DNA of 57,243 nt. Origin: Rhodospirillales bacterium. GTDB taxonomy: Bacteria > Pseudomonadota > Alphaproteobacteria > Rhodospirillales > UBA2165. Position 1 is the stretch's first letter. Each line of letters opens with the position of its first letter. The translations under genes and the position numbers were made by a program. The notes below the pieces were generated by a model. The model did no database searches and was not told the origin of the DNA. It saw only the letters and a list, made by a program, of their open reading frames with translations. Positions 33,153-41,895 of the stretch are shown here, piece after piece. The stretch is from assembly GCA_022823235.1 (NCBI GenBank), contig JAJDXO010000053.1, forward strand, positions 1 to 57,243, in the 5' to 3' direction.

Positions 33153-33283
33153 CCGGTAATCCGGCGCGCCTGACGACGCGTATTTTTGGTATTCTCCAGT
33201 ATTTTATATATAAGTGATGGCGGATCGCGCCTGGGAGGGCTTCATGACCGAAATCCGGGAAGCCGCGACATAAGGGCCGGACG

Positions 33284-34069
33284 ATGCGTATTGGGGTAAT
33301 CGGATACGGCTTTATCGGGCGTTCCATCGTGGAACGGATCGAGGCCAGCGGCGGGCTGTTCGAGACCGCCTTCGTCCACAACCGGAGCGCCGATGCCCTG
33401 GCCGGGCTCGATCCCGCGCTTCGGCTCGACGACCTCGGCGGAGCGCGAGAACGCCGTCCCTCGCTGATCCTCGAATGCGCCCATCCGTCCTTCACCGCCC
33501 GCTTCGGAGCGGAATTTCTGGAATTCGCCGACTACATGCCAACCTCGGTCACGGCGCTCGCCGACGACGGGCTCAGGACCCGGCTCGAAGAAGCGGCGAA
33601 CGCGCATGGCACGCGGCTGTTGGTGCCGAGCGGCGCGCTGCTCGGCGGAGACGAGCTGTTGTCGCGGTCCGGGGAGTGGCAACGGGTCAGGATCACCTTC
33701 CGCAAGCACCCCGACAATATCGACTTCGCCGACAGCGGCGTGGATCCGGCGGGAATCGACGGCGAGACGGTGATCTACGAGGGCCCGGTCCGCGGTATCG
33801 CGCGGCTTTACCCGCGCAATGTCAACACCATGGTGACCTGTGCGCTGGTTGCGACCGGTCTCGACGAATGCGAGGCGCGCCTGGTTTGCGATCCGGGGCT
33901 CGATTGCGCGGTAGCCGAGGTCGAGGCCTGGGACCGCGAGGGCGGCGTGCTCCGCACCGAGAAACGCCAGCCCGCCGTCGGCGTCTCCGGCACCGAAATG
34001 GTGCATTCCATCTGGTATTCCGTCCTGCGCGCGAGCGGCAGGCGGAATCATGCCATAGAGTTGGTGTAA
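33284..34069 (+). CDS. L-aspartate dehydrogenase-like protein
   Basis: The 261-residue protein starts with a nucleotide-binding fold (RIGVIGYGFIGRSIVERIE) and has the family block ARLYPRNVNTMVTCALVA (compare P-x-NVN of aspartate dehydrogenases). AspDH converts L-aspartate to oxaloacetate or iminoaspartate with NAD(P). Nearby catabolic genes suggest it may work on a related amino or oxo acid instead of NAD synthesis. It is followed 46 bases later by an ABC transporter operon, so it may belong to that unit. Confidence 0.75.
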   Translation: MRIGVIGYGFIGRSIVERIEASGGLFETAFVHNRSADALAGLDPALRLDDLGGARERRPSLILECAHPSFTARFGAEFLEFADYMPTSVTALADDGLRTRLEEAANAHGTRLLVPSGALLGGDELLSRSGEWQRVRITFRKHPDNIDFADSGVDPAGIDGETVIYEGPVRGIARLYPRNVNTMVTCALVATGLDECEARLVCDPGLDCAVAEVEAWDREGGVLRTEKRQPAVGVSGTEMVHSIWYSVLRASGRRNHAIELV

Positions 34070-34115
34070 CGGTATGCCTGGAACCGAAAATTCGAAACCG
34101 ATAATGGAGGAAACG

Positions 34116-35096
34116 ATGTCCATGCTGAAATCGTGGTCCGTGGCGGCCACCCTCGCCCTGGCCGCCCTGGTTCTGTCGACTCAACCCGGATCGGCCGCGA
34201 ACAAGAAGGTCGCGATCGCGAACTTCGGTCCCCATCCCGTCCTCAAGCTGGTGATCGACGGCTTCAAGGCGGGTTTGGAAAGCGGCGGCTTCAAGGACGG
34301 CGCGGGGGTCGAGTACATTTACAAGGATGCGAATTTCGATCCGTCACTGGTGGCGCAGGTGCTGAGCGCGCTGGAGGCGTCCGATCCCGATCTGCTGCTG
34401 ACCGTTACGACGCCCATCACCCAGGCGTCCAAGCGGGTGATCCGCAACAAGTCGCTGCCGATCGTCTTCGCGCCCGTCACCGATCCGGTGGACGCCGGGC
34501 TGGTTAAATCCTGGGACAAGGGGAGCGCGCGTTTCGTCGGCGCCTCCAATCTTCAGGACATGGATACGGTCATCGCGAAGGCGAAGACGATCCTGGGCAA
34601 GGTGTCGACGATGGGGCTCCTGTTCAACCCGGGCGACGCGAACGACCGGGTGAACGTCAAATACGCCGAAGCCGCGGCAAAGAAGGCCGGCGTGAAACTC
34701 AGGACGATCAGCGTGGAGACGGTCAACGATATTCCGAGCCGGGTGGAGGCGCTGAAGGGCGTGGACTTCATCTACCTGATCCCGTCGAGCATGCTGCAGC
34801 CCTCCGTCGCGGTCGTCGCCGCATCGGCCAAGCGCAACAGGATACCGGTGATCAACGCCAGCCCCGGCGGCGTCAAGGACGGGCATGTTCTGGCGGCGGT
34901 CTCGGTCTCGTGGCGGGATGTCGGCTATCAGGCCGGCTTGCTCGGCGCGAAAATTCTGAAGGGAGCCAAGCCGTCCGATCTGCCGATCTTCAGGCCCAAG
35001 CCGAAGGATCATCTCGTGCTCCTGAGCGGCAAACGGTTCGGCGAGATGAAATTGCCGATACCGGCCGCGCTCAAGGACTGCAAGTGCGTGATGTGA
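34116..35096 (+). CDS. ABC transporter substrate-binding protein (ABC_sub_bind type)
   Basis: The 326-residue protein has a signal peptide (WSVAATLALAALVLSTQPGS, cleaved near SAA) and the fold of the tryptophan/tyrosine-type ABC_sub_bind family (KKVAIANFGPHPVLKLVIDG, LLLTVTTPITQASKRVI, PIVFAPVTDPVDAGLV, GLLFNPGDAN). The ATG is chosen after GGAGGAAACG. The ATPase and permease genes follow directly, giving a complete three-gene importer. The ligand is unknown; the adjacent aspartate dehydrogenase hints at an amino acid or small acid. Confidence 0.87.
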   Translation: MSMLKSWSVAATLALAALVLSTQPGSAANKKVAIANFGPHPVLKLVIDGFKAGLESGGFKDGAGVEYIYKDANFDPSLVAQVLSALEASDPDLLLTVTTPITQASKRVIRNKSLPIVFAPVTDPVDAGLVKSWDKGSARFVGASNLQDMDTVIAKAKTILGKVSTMGLLFNPGDANDRVNVKYAEAAAKKAGVKLRTISVETVNDIPSRVEALKGVDFIYLIPSSMLQPSVAVVAASAKRNRIPVINASPGGVKDGHVLAAVSVSWRDVGYQAGLLGAKILKGAKPSDLPIFRPKPKDHLVLLSGKRFGEMKLPIPAALKDCKCVM

Positions 35097-35896
35097 CCGG
35101 CGGCCGGCAAGGTCCGGCGCCGATCCGCGTTCACAACGCGACCAAGGTCTTCTCGCCCGGCACGCCGAACGAGAAGACCGCCCTGAGCGAGGTGGATTTC
35201 GCACTGGAGGACGGCGAATTCGCCGTTGTCATCGGCAGTAACGGTGCGGGCAAGAGTACGCTTCTGAACGCCCTTGCCGGCGAAGTCCTGCTCGATTCGG
35301 GGGGAATCCTGATCGACGGGCGGGATATCGGAAGCCAGCCCGTCTACCGGCGGGCGAAGCTAATATCGCGCGTGTTCCAGGACCCGATGGTGGGCACGGC
35401 GCCGGACCTCAGCATCGAGGAAAACCTCGCCGTCGCCGTCAGGCGCGGCAGGCGGAAGACCTTCAGGCTGGGGCTCAACCGGCGCAACCGGGAATATTTC
35501 CGGGAGCGGATTTCCGTCCTCGGGCTCGGGCTGGAGAACCGCCTGTCGGAGAAGGTCCGGTCGCTCTCGGGCGGCCAGCGCCAGTCTCTGGCCCTGATCA
35601 TGGCGGCCCTCCTCACGCCGCGGCTGATGCTGCTCGACGAGCACACGTCCGCACTCGATCCGCGCGCGGCCGAACTCGTGCTCAAGCTGACATCGGAGGT
35701 GGTGACCGGAGACAAAATCACCACCCTCATGGTCACCCACAATATGCAGCATGCGCTGCGCTTCGGCACACGGCTCTTCATGATGCACGAGGGCGGGATC
35801 GTCCTCGACGCGCCGGAGGAGGAGAAGGCGGGTCTCACCGTGAGCGACCTGGTCGGGCGGTTCCTCGTCACCGACGACAAGATGCTTCTGGGCTGA
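35093..35896 (+). CDS. ABC transporter ATP-binding protein
   Basis: The 267-residue protein has Walker A GSNGAGKST, signature LSGGQRQSL, Walker B LMLLDEHTSALDP and the switch histidine in MVTHNM. The start is GTG at 35093, overlapping the TGA of the receptor gene; a longer reading into the receptor gene is rejected. It powers the importer formed with the receptor and the permease at 35905. Confidence 0.88.
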   Translation: MTGGRQGPAPIRVHNATKVFSPGTPNEKTALSEVDFALEDGEFAVVIGSNGAGKSTLLNALAGEVLLDSGGILIDGRDIGSQPVYRRAKLISRVFQDPMVGTAPDLSIEENLAVAVRRGRRKTFRLGLNRRNREYFRERISVLGLGLENRLSEKVRSLSGGQRQSLALIMAALLTPRLMLLDEHTSALDPRAAELVLKLTSEVVTGDKITTLMVTHNMQHALRFGTRLFMMHEGGIVLDAPEEEKAGLTVSDLVGRFLVTDDKMLLG

Positions 35897-35904
35897 GCGC
35901 CGCG

Positions 35905-36786
35905 ATGGACTTCGTCGACATTTATTTCAACCTGTTCGCGGTGAGCCTCGTCCAGGGCGCGATCTTCGCTTTTCCCGCGCTCGCCGTGATGATCCCCTTC
36001 CGCATGCTGGGGCTGCCCGACTTGACCTCGGAGGGCGCTTTTCCTTTCGGCGCGGCGATCGTGGCAACGGTCACGGTTGCGGGCCTCGCTCCGGTGCTCA
36101 GCCTGTCGGTGGCGGTCCTGTTCGGCTTCGTCGTGGGCGCCGCCACCGCGTAGATCCACCTCTACCAGCGGGTGCCCTCGCTGCTCGCCGGGATCATCGT
36201 GCTGACCATGCTGTTCAGCATCAATATCCGGGTTATGGGAAAGCCGAATACCGCGCTCTTCGACAACGATTCGATCTTCACCCTGGCCCTCGGCGCCGAC
36301 GGGGGCGAGCCGTGGACCCAATTCGCGCTGATCCTCGCCCTGGTGCTGGTCTTTCTCGCCGTCTTCTACTGGTTCCTCAACACCGAACTCGGCATGGCGC
36401 TCCGCTGCGTCGGCGCCAACCAGACCATGTCCCGCGCGCAGGGTATCCCGACGCATTGTTACATCGTCGCCGGGATCGCCATGGCCGGCGGGTTCAGCGC
36501 CTTCGGCGGCGCGGTGATGGCCCAGCACCAAGCCTATGCCGACGTCAACATGGGGGTCGGCGTGCTGATCGTCGGCCTGGCGGCGACGATTCTGGGCGAG
36601 ACCCTGGTCGGGCGCGGCACCCTGACCCGCCAGCTCATCGCTCCGGTGATCGGATCACTGGCCTATTTCCAGGTGGTGGCGGTGGCGCTCGCGCTCGGCC
36701 TGAAACCCTCCGACCTCAAGCTGCTCACCGGCCTGTTCGTGCTGATCACGCTCGCCGCTCCCATCATCATGCGCGCGAAACGGTAG
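35905..36786 (+). pseudogene. ABC transporter permease interrupted by in-frame TAG at 36151
   Basis: In one frame, 82 codons of permease (NLFAVSLVQGAIFAFPALAV, FRMLGLPDLTSEGAFPFGAA) are followed by TAG at 36151..36153 and then by the rest of the family sequence (IHLYQRVPSLLAGIIVLTML, GMALRCVGANQTMSRAQGIP, VGLAATILGE) to a normal stop. The protein would be 293 residues, a normal length for this LivH-like permease family. Only one base change (TGG to TAG, for tryptophan) explains the stop. It could be a true loss of function, a sequencing or assembly error, or suppressed. Receptor and ATPase genes are intact. Overlaps the convergent MFS gene by 20 bases. Confidence 0.8.
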
Positions 36787-38032
36787 ACTGCGTCCCGGGC
36801 CGGCCGCCGTTCCAGATTGCATCCCGCCACTTCCAGGCAATCAGCGCCGTGAAGACCAGCCCGACGACGATGTAGATCAGCGCCATGGTGGTGAAGCCGA
36901 ACGCATCGATGAGGAAACCGGCCGCCAGCAGGCCCGGCGGGATGCCGTAGATGGCGAGGATGCGAACCCCCATCACCCGGCCGCGCATGGGCGCTTCCAC
37001 CATGCTCAGCAGGCTCACCGACATGCTGACCATGGCGAGCGAGTGGAAAATGCCGATGATGTAGAGAATGGCGGCGCCCGTCAGTTTCGCGCCGGTGAAC
37101 GCAAAAACCGCCAGACACAGGTACCAGGCCACCAATCCGATCACCATCATCCGCGCCGCACTGCTATGGCCGCGGGTCCAGGCGACGATCAGCGAGCCGG
37201 TCACGGCCCCGAGGCTGAACACCGAAATGATATGCCCCAGGCCGTTCTCGTCGATGGCGTAAACCTCCCGGGCGACGAACGGCAGCAGTCCGTGGGTGAA
37301 CGGAAAGGCGGTCAGGTTCGCGAGGAACGCCAGCCACATGATGGCCAGCACCGCCGGCGTGCGCCACACGTAGGAGAAGCCGTCCTTGAGTTCCTGGCCA
37401 TAGCTGGCGGGCGGCGGCGCACCCGCCTCCCCCGCCGGGCGCACCCGGGAGACGCCGGCGGTGAGCGCCAGGCCGATGAGGAACGTCGCGGTGACGAAAG
37501 CGTACGCCACGCCGAGCCCGAGGACCGAGAACAGTCCCGCGCCGGTGAGCGCGCCGAAGATCCGCGAAAAGTCCTGGGTCGTCCGGGCAAGGCCGAGCGC
37601 GTTGGGCAGACTGCTCGGCGGCATGGTGTCGGCCACCAGGGCGTTGCGCATCACCAGGTCCGACGGCCGCAGGAGCCCGCTCAGGAAGGCGATGAACAGG
37701 ACGATGGCCGGGCTCAGCAGGCCGGTCAGATCGAGGATCATGATGGCGGCGGCCAGGACCACGAACACGCCGCGCATGGCCAGCATCATGGTCCGCCGGC
37801 CGAGCCGGTCCCCGAGCACGCCCAGAAACGGCGCGATCAGGGTGCCGATGAACTGCAGGGAACCGAACAGGGTCAGGAGGATCACCGACTGGGTCTCGAC
37901 CAGCACGTACCAGCCGAGAATCAGGGTCTCCATTTCGAAGGCGCCGGTGGTCGCCAGATCCGCCGGCCACTGGAAGCGGAAGCTGCGCTCGCGGAAAGCG
38001 ACCAGCGCGCCGCCTCTTGATACGGCGTTCAC
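36767..38032 (-). CDS. MFS transporter
   Basis: The 421-residue protein has about 12 hydrophobic segments and the MFS loop GVLGDRLGRRTMMLAMRG between helices 2 and 3. It resembles the enterobactin/multidrug efflux-type branch (FRWPADL-type start, RNALVADTMPPSSLPNALGL). It is probably an exporter. It is convergent with the broken ABC permease and overlaps its end by 20 bases. The BASS symporter gene lies 82 bases further upstream on the same strand; cotranscription is possible. Confidence 0.86.
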   Translation of the reverse strand: MNAVSRGGALVAFRERSFRFQWPADLATTGAFEMETLILGWYVLVETQSVILLTLFGSLQFIGTLIAPFLGVLGDRLGRRTMMLAMRGVFVVLAAAIMILDLTGLLSPAIVLFIAFLSGLLRPSDLVMRNALVADTMPPSSLPNALGLARTTQDFSRIFGALTGAGLFSVLGLGVAYAFVTATFLIGLALTAGVSRVRPAGEAGAPPPASYGQELKDGFSYVWRTPAVLAIMWLAFLANLTAFPFTHGLLPFVAREVYAIDENGLGHIISVFSLGAVTGSLIVAWTRGHSSAARMMVIGLVAWYLCLAVFAFTGAKLTGAAILYIIGIFHSLAMVSMSVSLLSMVEAPMRGRVMGVRILAIYGIPPGLLAAGFLIDAFGFTTMALIYIVVGLVFTALIAWKWRDAIWNGGRPGTQSTVSRA

Positions 38033-38114
38033 GTCAGGACTTCTTTCGGCCGCAGGTCATCCGGCGCCCAAAATTACGAACGGTCCTGTCGATGGTCCGG
38101 GCCAGCTTGAGGGG

Positions 38115-38972
38115 CTAATCCGGCGGGTGGGCGCGGCGCAGGAAGGCGATGTAGATCAACGCCGTTGCGAACATGATCAGGCTGTAGGTGCCGGCCGGTA
38201 TCACCGCGGCGCCGCCATCGAACAGCAGGGTGGCGACCGCGATGGCCAGCGTCCCGTTCTGCAGGCCGCACTCGATGGAGATGGTCACCCGCTGCGCCTG
38301 TCCGCCGGCGAATAGCCTGGCCGCATAATAGGCCAGCACCATCATCACCACGTTGAGCGTCAGCGTCACCAATCCGGCCTGCGCGAAGTAGGTGACGATG
38401 TTGTCTCGCTCCTGGAAGATGGCGCCCGCCAATACCAGCACGAACAGGCCGGTCGAGACGTGCCGGGCGATGGGCTCGAAGCGGAGCGCGAAGCCTTCGG
38501 CGAACCGGCGGACCAGCAATCCGATCACCGCCGGCACGGTGACGATGACGAACACGCTGATGGCGGTTTGGGCCACCGAAATTTCCTTGCCGGCCTCGCC
38601 TACCAGTTGGGTGTATGCAAACACGACGATGAGGGGGATCGTCACCACGCTCAGCAGGCTGATGACCGCCGTCAGGGATATGGACAGCGCCACGTCGCCC
38701 CTTGCATAGGCGGTGAGCAGGTTGGACGTCACCCCGCCCGGCGCCGCGGCAATGATCATCACGCCGAGCGCCAACGCGGGCTCCAACGGCCAGATGCTTA
38801 CCAGCGCGAAAGCCACCACGGGCAGCAAAATGATCTGGCACGCCGCGCCGACGAGAAAATCCCGGGGCTGCTTGGCGACCCGGGCGAAGTCCGCGAACGT
38901 CAGGCCCAGGCCCAGCGCGAACATGATGAAAGCCAGCGCGAGCGGCAGCACCACGTCGGTCACGATACCCAT
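38115..38972 (-). CDS. BASS-family sodium-dependent anion symporter
   Basis: The 285-residue membrane protein belongs to the bile acid:sodium symporter family. The crossover motifs AAAPGGVTSNLLTAYA and ISIECGLQNGTLAIA are clear, and about nine to ten hydrophobic segments are present. Bacterial members import organic anions such as pantoate, keto acids or steroid acids with sodium. The ATG is preceded by AAGGGGGC. A family A repeat lies upstream. Confidence 0.88.
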   Translation of the reverse strand: MGIVTDVVLPLALAFIMFALGLGLTFADFARVAKQPRDFLVGAACQIILLPVVAFALVSIWPLEPALALGVMIIAAAPGGVTSNLLTAYARGDVALSISLTAVISLLSVVTIPLIVVFAYTQLVGEAGKEISVAQTAISVFVIVTVPAVIGLLVRRFAEGFALRFEPIARHVSTGLFVLVLAGAIFQERDNIVTYFAQAGLVTLTLNVVMMVLAYYAARLFAGGQAQRVTISIECGLQNGTLAIAVATLLFDGGAAVIPAGTYSLIMFATALIYIAFLRRAHPPD

Positions 38973-39076
38973 GAAAGCCCCCTTGTATTCCCCTTGTCCG
39001 GTCCAACGCCGGCCGGGGCCTTTCTAGCCCGAAGCCGTGCCCCGTGTCCAGCGGCCGCCGGGTTCGGGGGAATTTC

Positions 39077-39208
39077 CATATCACCCTCACCCCAACCCTC
39101 TCCCAGAGGGAGAGGGAGTCTGCCGTGCGTCCCCTCTCCCCCTTCTTCAGGGGGAGAGGGCTAGGGTGAGGGGGACAAAAACGGAAAACCCCTAATTGAG
39201 TACGGACC
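39077..39208. repeat. Family A repeat ending at a stop codon
   Basis: The copy runs CCCTCACCCCAACCCTCTCCC, GAGGGAGAGGG, CCCTCTCCCCCTTCTTCAGG, GGGAGAGGGCTAGGGTGAGG and ends GAGTACGGACCCTA. On the minus strand this end is TAGGGTCCGTACTC and supplies the TAG stop of the TPR gene at 39209. Confidence 0.75.
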
Positions 39209-39700
39209 CTAGCCGGCCTTGTCCGATCCCCGGGTGGCGAGGAAGTCGTTGATCGCCCGCTCAAGTTCGGCGCGCTCCTTGCAGCCCGACGGGCAGAGCC
39301 GGACCAGCTTGGCGAGATTCGCCCGGGCCGATTTGAGATCGTTCATCTTGAGAAACATCTCGCCCTGATATTCGAGGGCGCCCTTGTGATTGGCGTCGAT
39401 GCGAAGCGCAATCCTGTAGGACCGGGCGGCGCGCTTGAGGTCGCCCTTCTTACGGTGCGCGAAGCCCATGTAATTGTGGGCGTCCGCATTGTCGGGCTGC
39501 GCCTTGATCACCTCGGCCATCAGTCTTATCCCGGCATCGTAGCGGGCCTCGTAGATCGCCCGCTTGCCGTTCTCGAAATCCTTCTTGACCGAGCGCGGCG
39601 GCGGATCGGAACTGCCCATCGCCGACGCATCGGACACGATGGCCATGGCGCCGAAAACGGCCGCGAAGACGACTGTCAGAAGAACGGTTATGCGTCGCAT
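39209..39700 (-). CDS. Exported TPR-repeat protein
   Basis: The 163-residue protein starts with a signal peptide (RRITVLLTVVFAAVFGAM, ending near DASA) and has about three tetratricopeptide repeats (YDAGIRLMAEVIKAQPDN, AHNYMGFAHRKKGDLKRAA, GALEYQGEMFLKMNDLKSA). The C-terminal part has two cysteines (LCPSGC). TPR proteins hold other proteins; a periplasmic scaffold is likely. The ATG at 39700 has GGAG eight to nine bases upstream; an alternative ATG five codons earlier lacks one. Confidence 0.8.
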   Translation of the reverse strand: MRRITVLLTVVFAAVFGAMAIVSDASAMGSSDPPPRSVKKDFENGKRAIYEARYDAGIRLMAEVIKAQPDNADAHNYMGFAHRKKGDLKRAARSYRIALRIDANHKGALEYQGEMFLKMNDLKSARANLAKLVRLCPSGCKERAELERAINDFLATRGSDKAG

Positions 39701-39906
39701 GCCTTTGATCTCCATTTGGACCGGTTGCCGGACCGCCGGTTCCGGATGACTGGTTAACGCAGGCTCCCTGCATTTTAATCCCAATCCGTCCAAAATATAT
39801 AACCTGATCCGGCGTTCGCCGCAGTCGCCGATCACGCATGCTTGATCGGACGGCCTGATCGGACGACATGATGGACCTGGGGAAATCACGTCGCTAAGGT
39901 CGGCAC

Positions 39907-41577
39907 ATGCGAAAGACGATTATTGGCGCCGCCGCCGTTTTGGCCCTCGTCGCGGGCTCGATCCCGCCGGCAAAGGCCGAGACCAGGGACGAATTGGTGA
40001 TCGGAATGACCCAGTTCCCGTCCACCTTCCACCCGAACATCGATTCCATGATGGCCAAGTCCTACATCATGGGCGCGACCCGGCGGCCGATCACCTCCTA
40101 CGGGCCCGGCTGGAACAAGATCTGCCTCATGTGCACCGAAATGCCGACATTGGAAAACGGCGGCGCGGTGCGCGAGAAGACGCCGGACGGCAAGGACGGC
40201 ATCGCGGTCACGTACAAGCTCGATCCGAACCTCAAATGGGGCGACGGAACGCCCCTCACCGCGAGGGATGTAATCTTCACCTGGGAGGTGGGCCGCCATC
40301 CCAAATCCGGCGTGGCCGGCCTCGAGTTCTACCGGCGCGCCTACAAGGTCGCCGCCCCGGACGATCACACGGTCACCTTCCACTACGACAAGGTGACGTT
40401 CGAGTACAATTCCCTGCTGTTGAATATCCTGCCGGCGCACCTCGACCGCGACGTGTTCCGGGAGAACCCGGCCGAGTACCGCAACCGGACCCTGTTCGAC
40501 CGGGACCCGACCAATCCCGGACTTTATTTCGGCCCCTACGTCATCTCCGAGGTCAAACCGGGCGAACGGGTGATCCTGACGCCCAACCCCCACTGGGCTG
40601 GGAGCAAGCCTCATTTCCGGCGGGTGGTGGTGCGCTCGATCCAGAACACCGCGGCCATCGAGGCCAACCTGCTGTCCGGCGACATCGATATGATCGCCGG
40701 GCAGGTGGGCCTGACCATCGACCAGGGCCTGGCATTCAAGAAGCGCCACGGCGGCCGCTACCGGGTGGTGTTCAAGCCCGGCCTGACCTATGAGCATATC
40801 GACCTCAACCTCGACAATCCGATCCTCCGGGACAAGCGGGTCCGCGAGGCGCTGATCCTGTCCATCGACCGCAAGGCGCTCTCCGAACAGCTGTTCGAAG
40901 GCCAGCAGCCGGTGGCGGACAGCAACGTCAATCCCCTGGATTGGGTGGCCGATCCGAACGTGCCCAAATGGCCGTTCGATCCGGCCCGCGCCGGGCGGCT
41001 GCTCGACGAGGCGGGCTGGCCGGTCAAGCGCCGCGGCATCCGCCACAACGCCGCGGGCGAACGACTGTCCTTTGAAATCATGACCACCGCCGGCAACCGC
41101 ACCCGCGAACTGGTTCAGCAGGTGCTCCAGAGCCAATGGCGGCAGGCGGGCATCGAGGTCAAGATTCGCAATCAGCCGCCGCGGGTGTTTTTCGGCCAGA
41201 CCGTGACCCAGCGGCGGTTCACCGCCATGGCCATGTTCGCCTGGATCTCGGCGCCGGAAAGCGTGCCCAGGACCACGCTCCATTCGGACCACATTCCGAC
41301 GGCCGAAAACAACTGGGGCGGTCAGAATTTCACCGGCTTCAGGAATGCCGAGGCGGACCGGCTGATCGAAGAGATCGAAGTGGAGCTCGACCGGGCCAAG
41401 CGGGAGAAACTCTGGCACGAATTCCAGAGGCTCTACGCGACGGAATTGCCGGTGATCCCCCTCTACTTCCGCGCCAATACCTTCATCATGCCGAAGTGGC
41501 TCACCGGCGTGACGCCCACCGGCCACCAGGCGGCGACCACCCTGTGGATCGAAAACTGGCGGGCCGCGGGCAACTAG
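39907..41577 (+). CDS. Peptide/nickel-type ABC receptor (SBP_bac_5)
   Basis: The 556-residue protein has a signal peptide (MRKTIIGAAAVLALVAGS, cleaved near AKA) and the family-5 receptor fold (LVIGMTQFPSTFHPNIDS, KWGDGTPLTARDVIFTWE, LTPNPHWAGSKPHFRRVV, RDKRVREALILSIDRKAL). It collects peptides or similar solutes in the periplasm. The matching Dpp-type ATPases and permeases lie 7.7 to 12 kb downstream on the same strand (49259..53439), which lack a receptor of their own, so they probably form one system split by other genes. Its TAG stop is the start of a repeat end. Confidence 0.87.
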   Translation: MRKTIIGAAAVLALVAGSIPPAKAETRDELVIGMTQFPSTFHPNIDSMMAKSYIMGATRRPITSYGPGWNKICLMCTEMPTLENGGAVREKTPDGKDGIAVTYKLDPNLKWGDGTPLTARDVIFTWEVGRHPKSGVAGLEFYRRAYKVAAPDDHTVTFHYDKVTFEYNSLLLNILPAHLDRDVFRENPAEYRNRTLFDRDPTNPGLYFGPYVISEVKPGERVILTPNPHWAGSKPHFRRVVVRSIQNTAAIEANLLSGDIDMIAGQVGLTIDQGLAFKKRHGGRYRVVFKPGLTYEHIDLNLDNPILRDKRVREALILSIDRKALSEQLFEGQQPVADSNVNPLDWVADPNVPKWPFDPARAGRLLDEAGWPVKRRGIRHNAAGERLSFEIMTTAGNRTRELVQQVLQSQWRQAGIEVKIRNQPPRVFFGQTVTQRRFTAMAMFAWISAPESVPRTTLHSDHIPTAENNWGGQNFTGFRNAEADRLIEEIEVELDRAKREKLWHEFQRLYATELPVIPLYFRANTFIMPKWLTGVTPTGHQAATTLWIENWRAAGN

Positions 41578-41880
41578 GGTCCGGCCCCGATCGAGCCGCC
41601 CTGGGCATGTTGCGGCGACGGGAACGGCACGGCACAAAATTCCCTCTCCCCTGGAGGGAGAGGGATGCGAAGGCTTGGCGAGCGAAGCGAGCCTAGCCGA
41701 AGCTGGGTGAGGGGGATTGTCGATCCACCCCCACTCTCATCTTCACCCCCACCCCAACCCTCCCCCGTCAAGGGGGAGGGAGTTTTGGTGGGTTCCCTAC
41801 CTTACTTCATTCGGCAAGACGCAAGGGACAGGGTGAGGGGGGCGCGAAACGGGAATCCCCTAAACGGGTTCCGACCCGTC
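41575..41880. repeat. Family A repeat beginning at a stop codon
   Basis: The copy begins TAGGGTCCGGCCCCGATCGAG at the receptor's stop, then CCCTCTCCCCTGGAGGGAG, TTGGCGAGCGAAGCGAGCC, AGCTGGGTGAGGGGG, CACCCCCACCCCAACCCTCC and CCCGTCAAGGGGGAGGGAG. It fills the 318-base gap before the acyl-ligase fusion gene. No promoter-like sequence could be picked out within it. Confidence 0.75.
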
Positions 41881-41895
41881 ATAATGGGCCCCGTG

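Noticed and set aside
36151-36153. TAG as a pyrrolysine codon
   Set aside because: The gene is an ABC permease, not a methylamine methyltransferase, and no pyrrolysine genes are seen. A nonsense change or error is simpler.
41665-41895. N-terminal extension of the acyl-ligase fusion into the upstream repeat
   Set aside because: The extra codons fall in a family A repeat and add no domain. The carrier domain begins naturally after ATG 41896.
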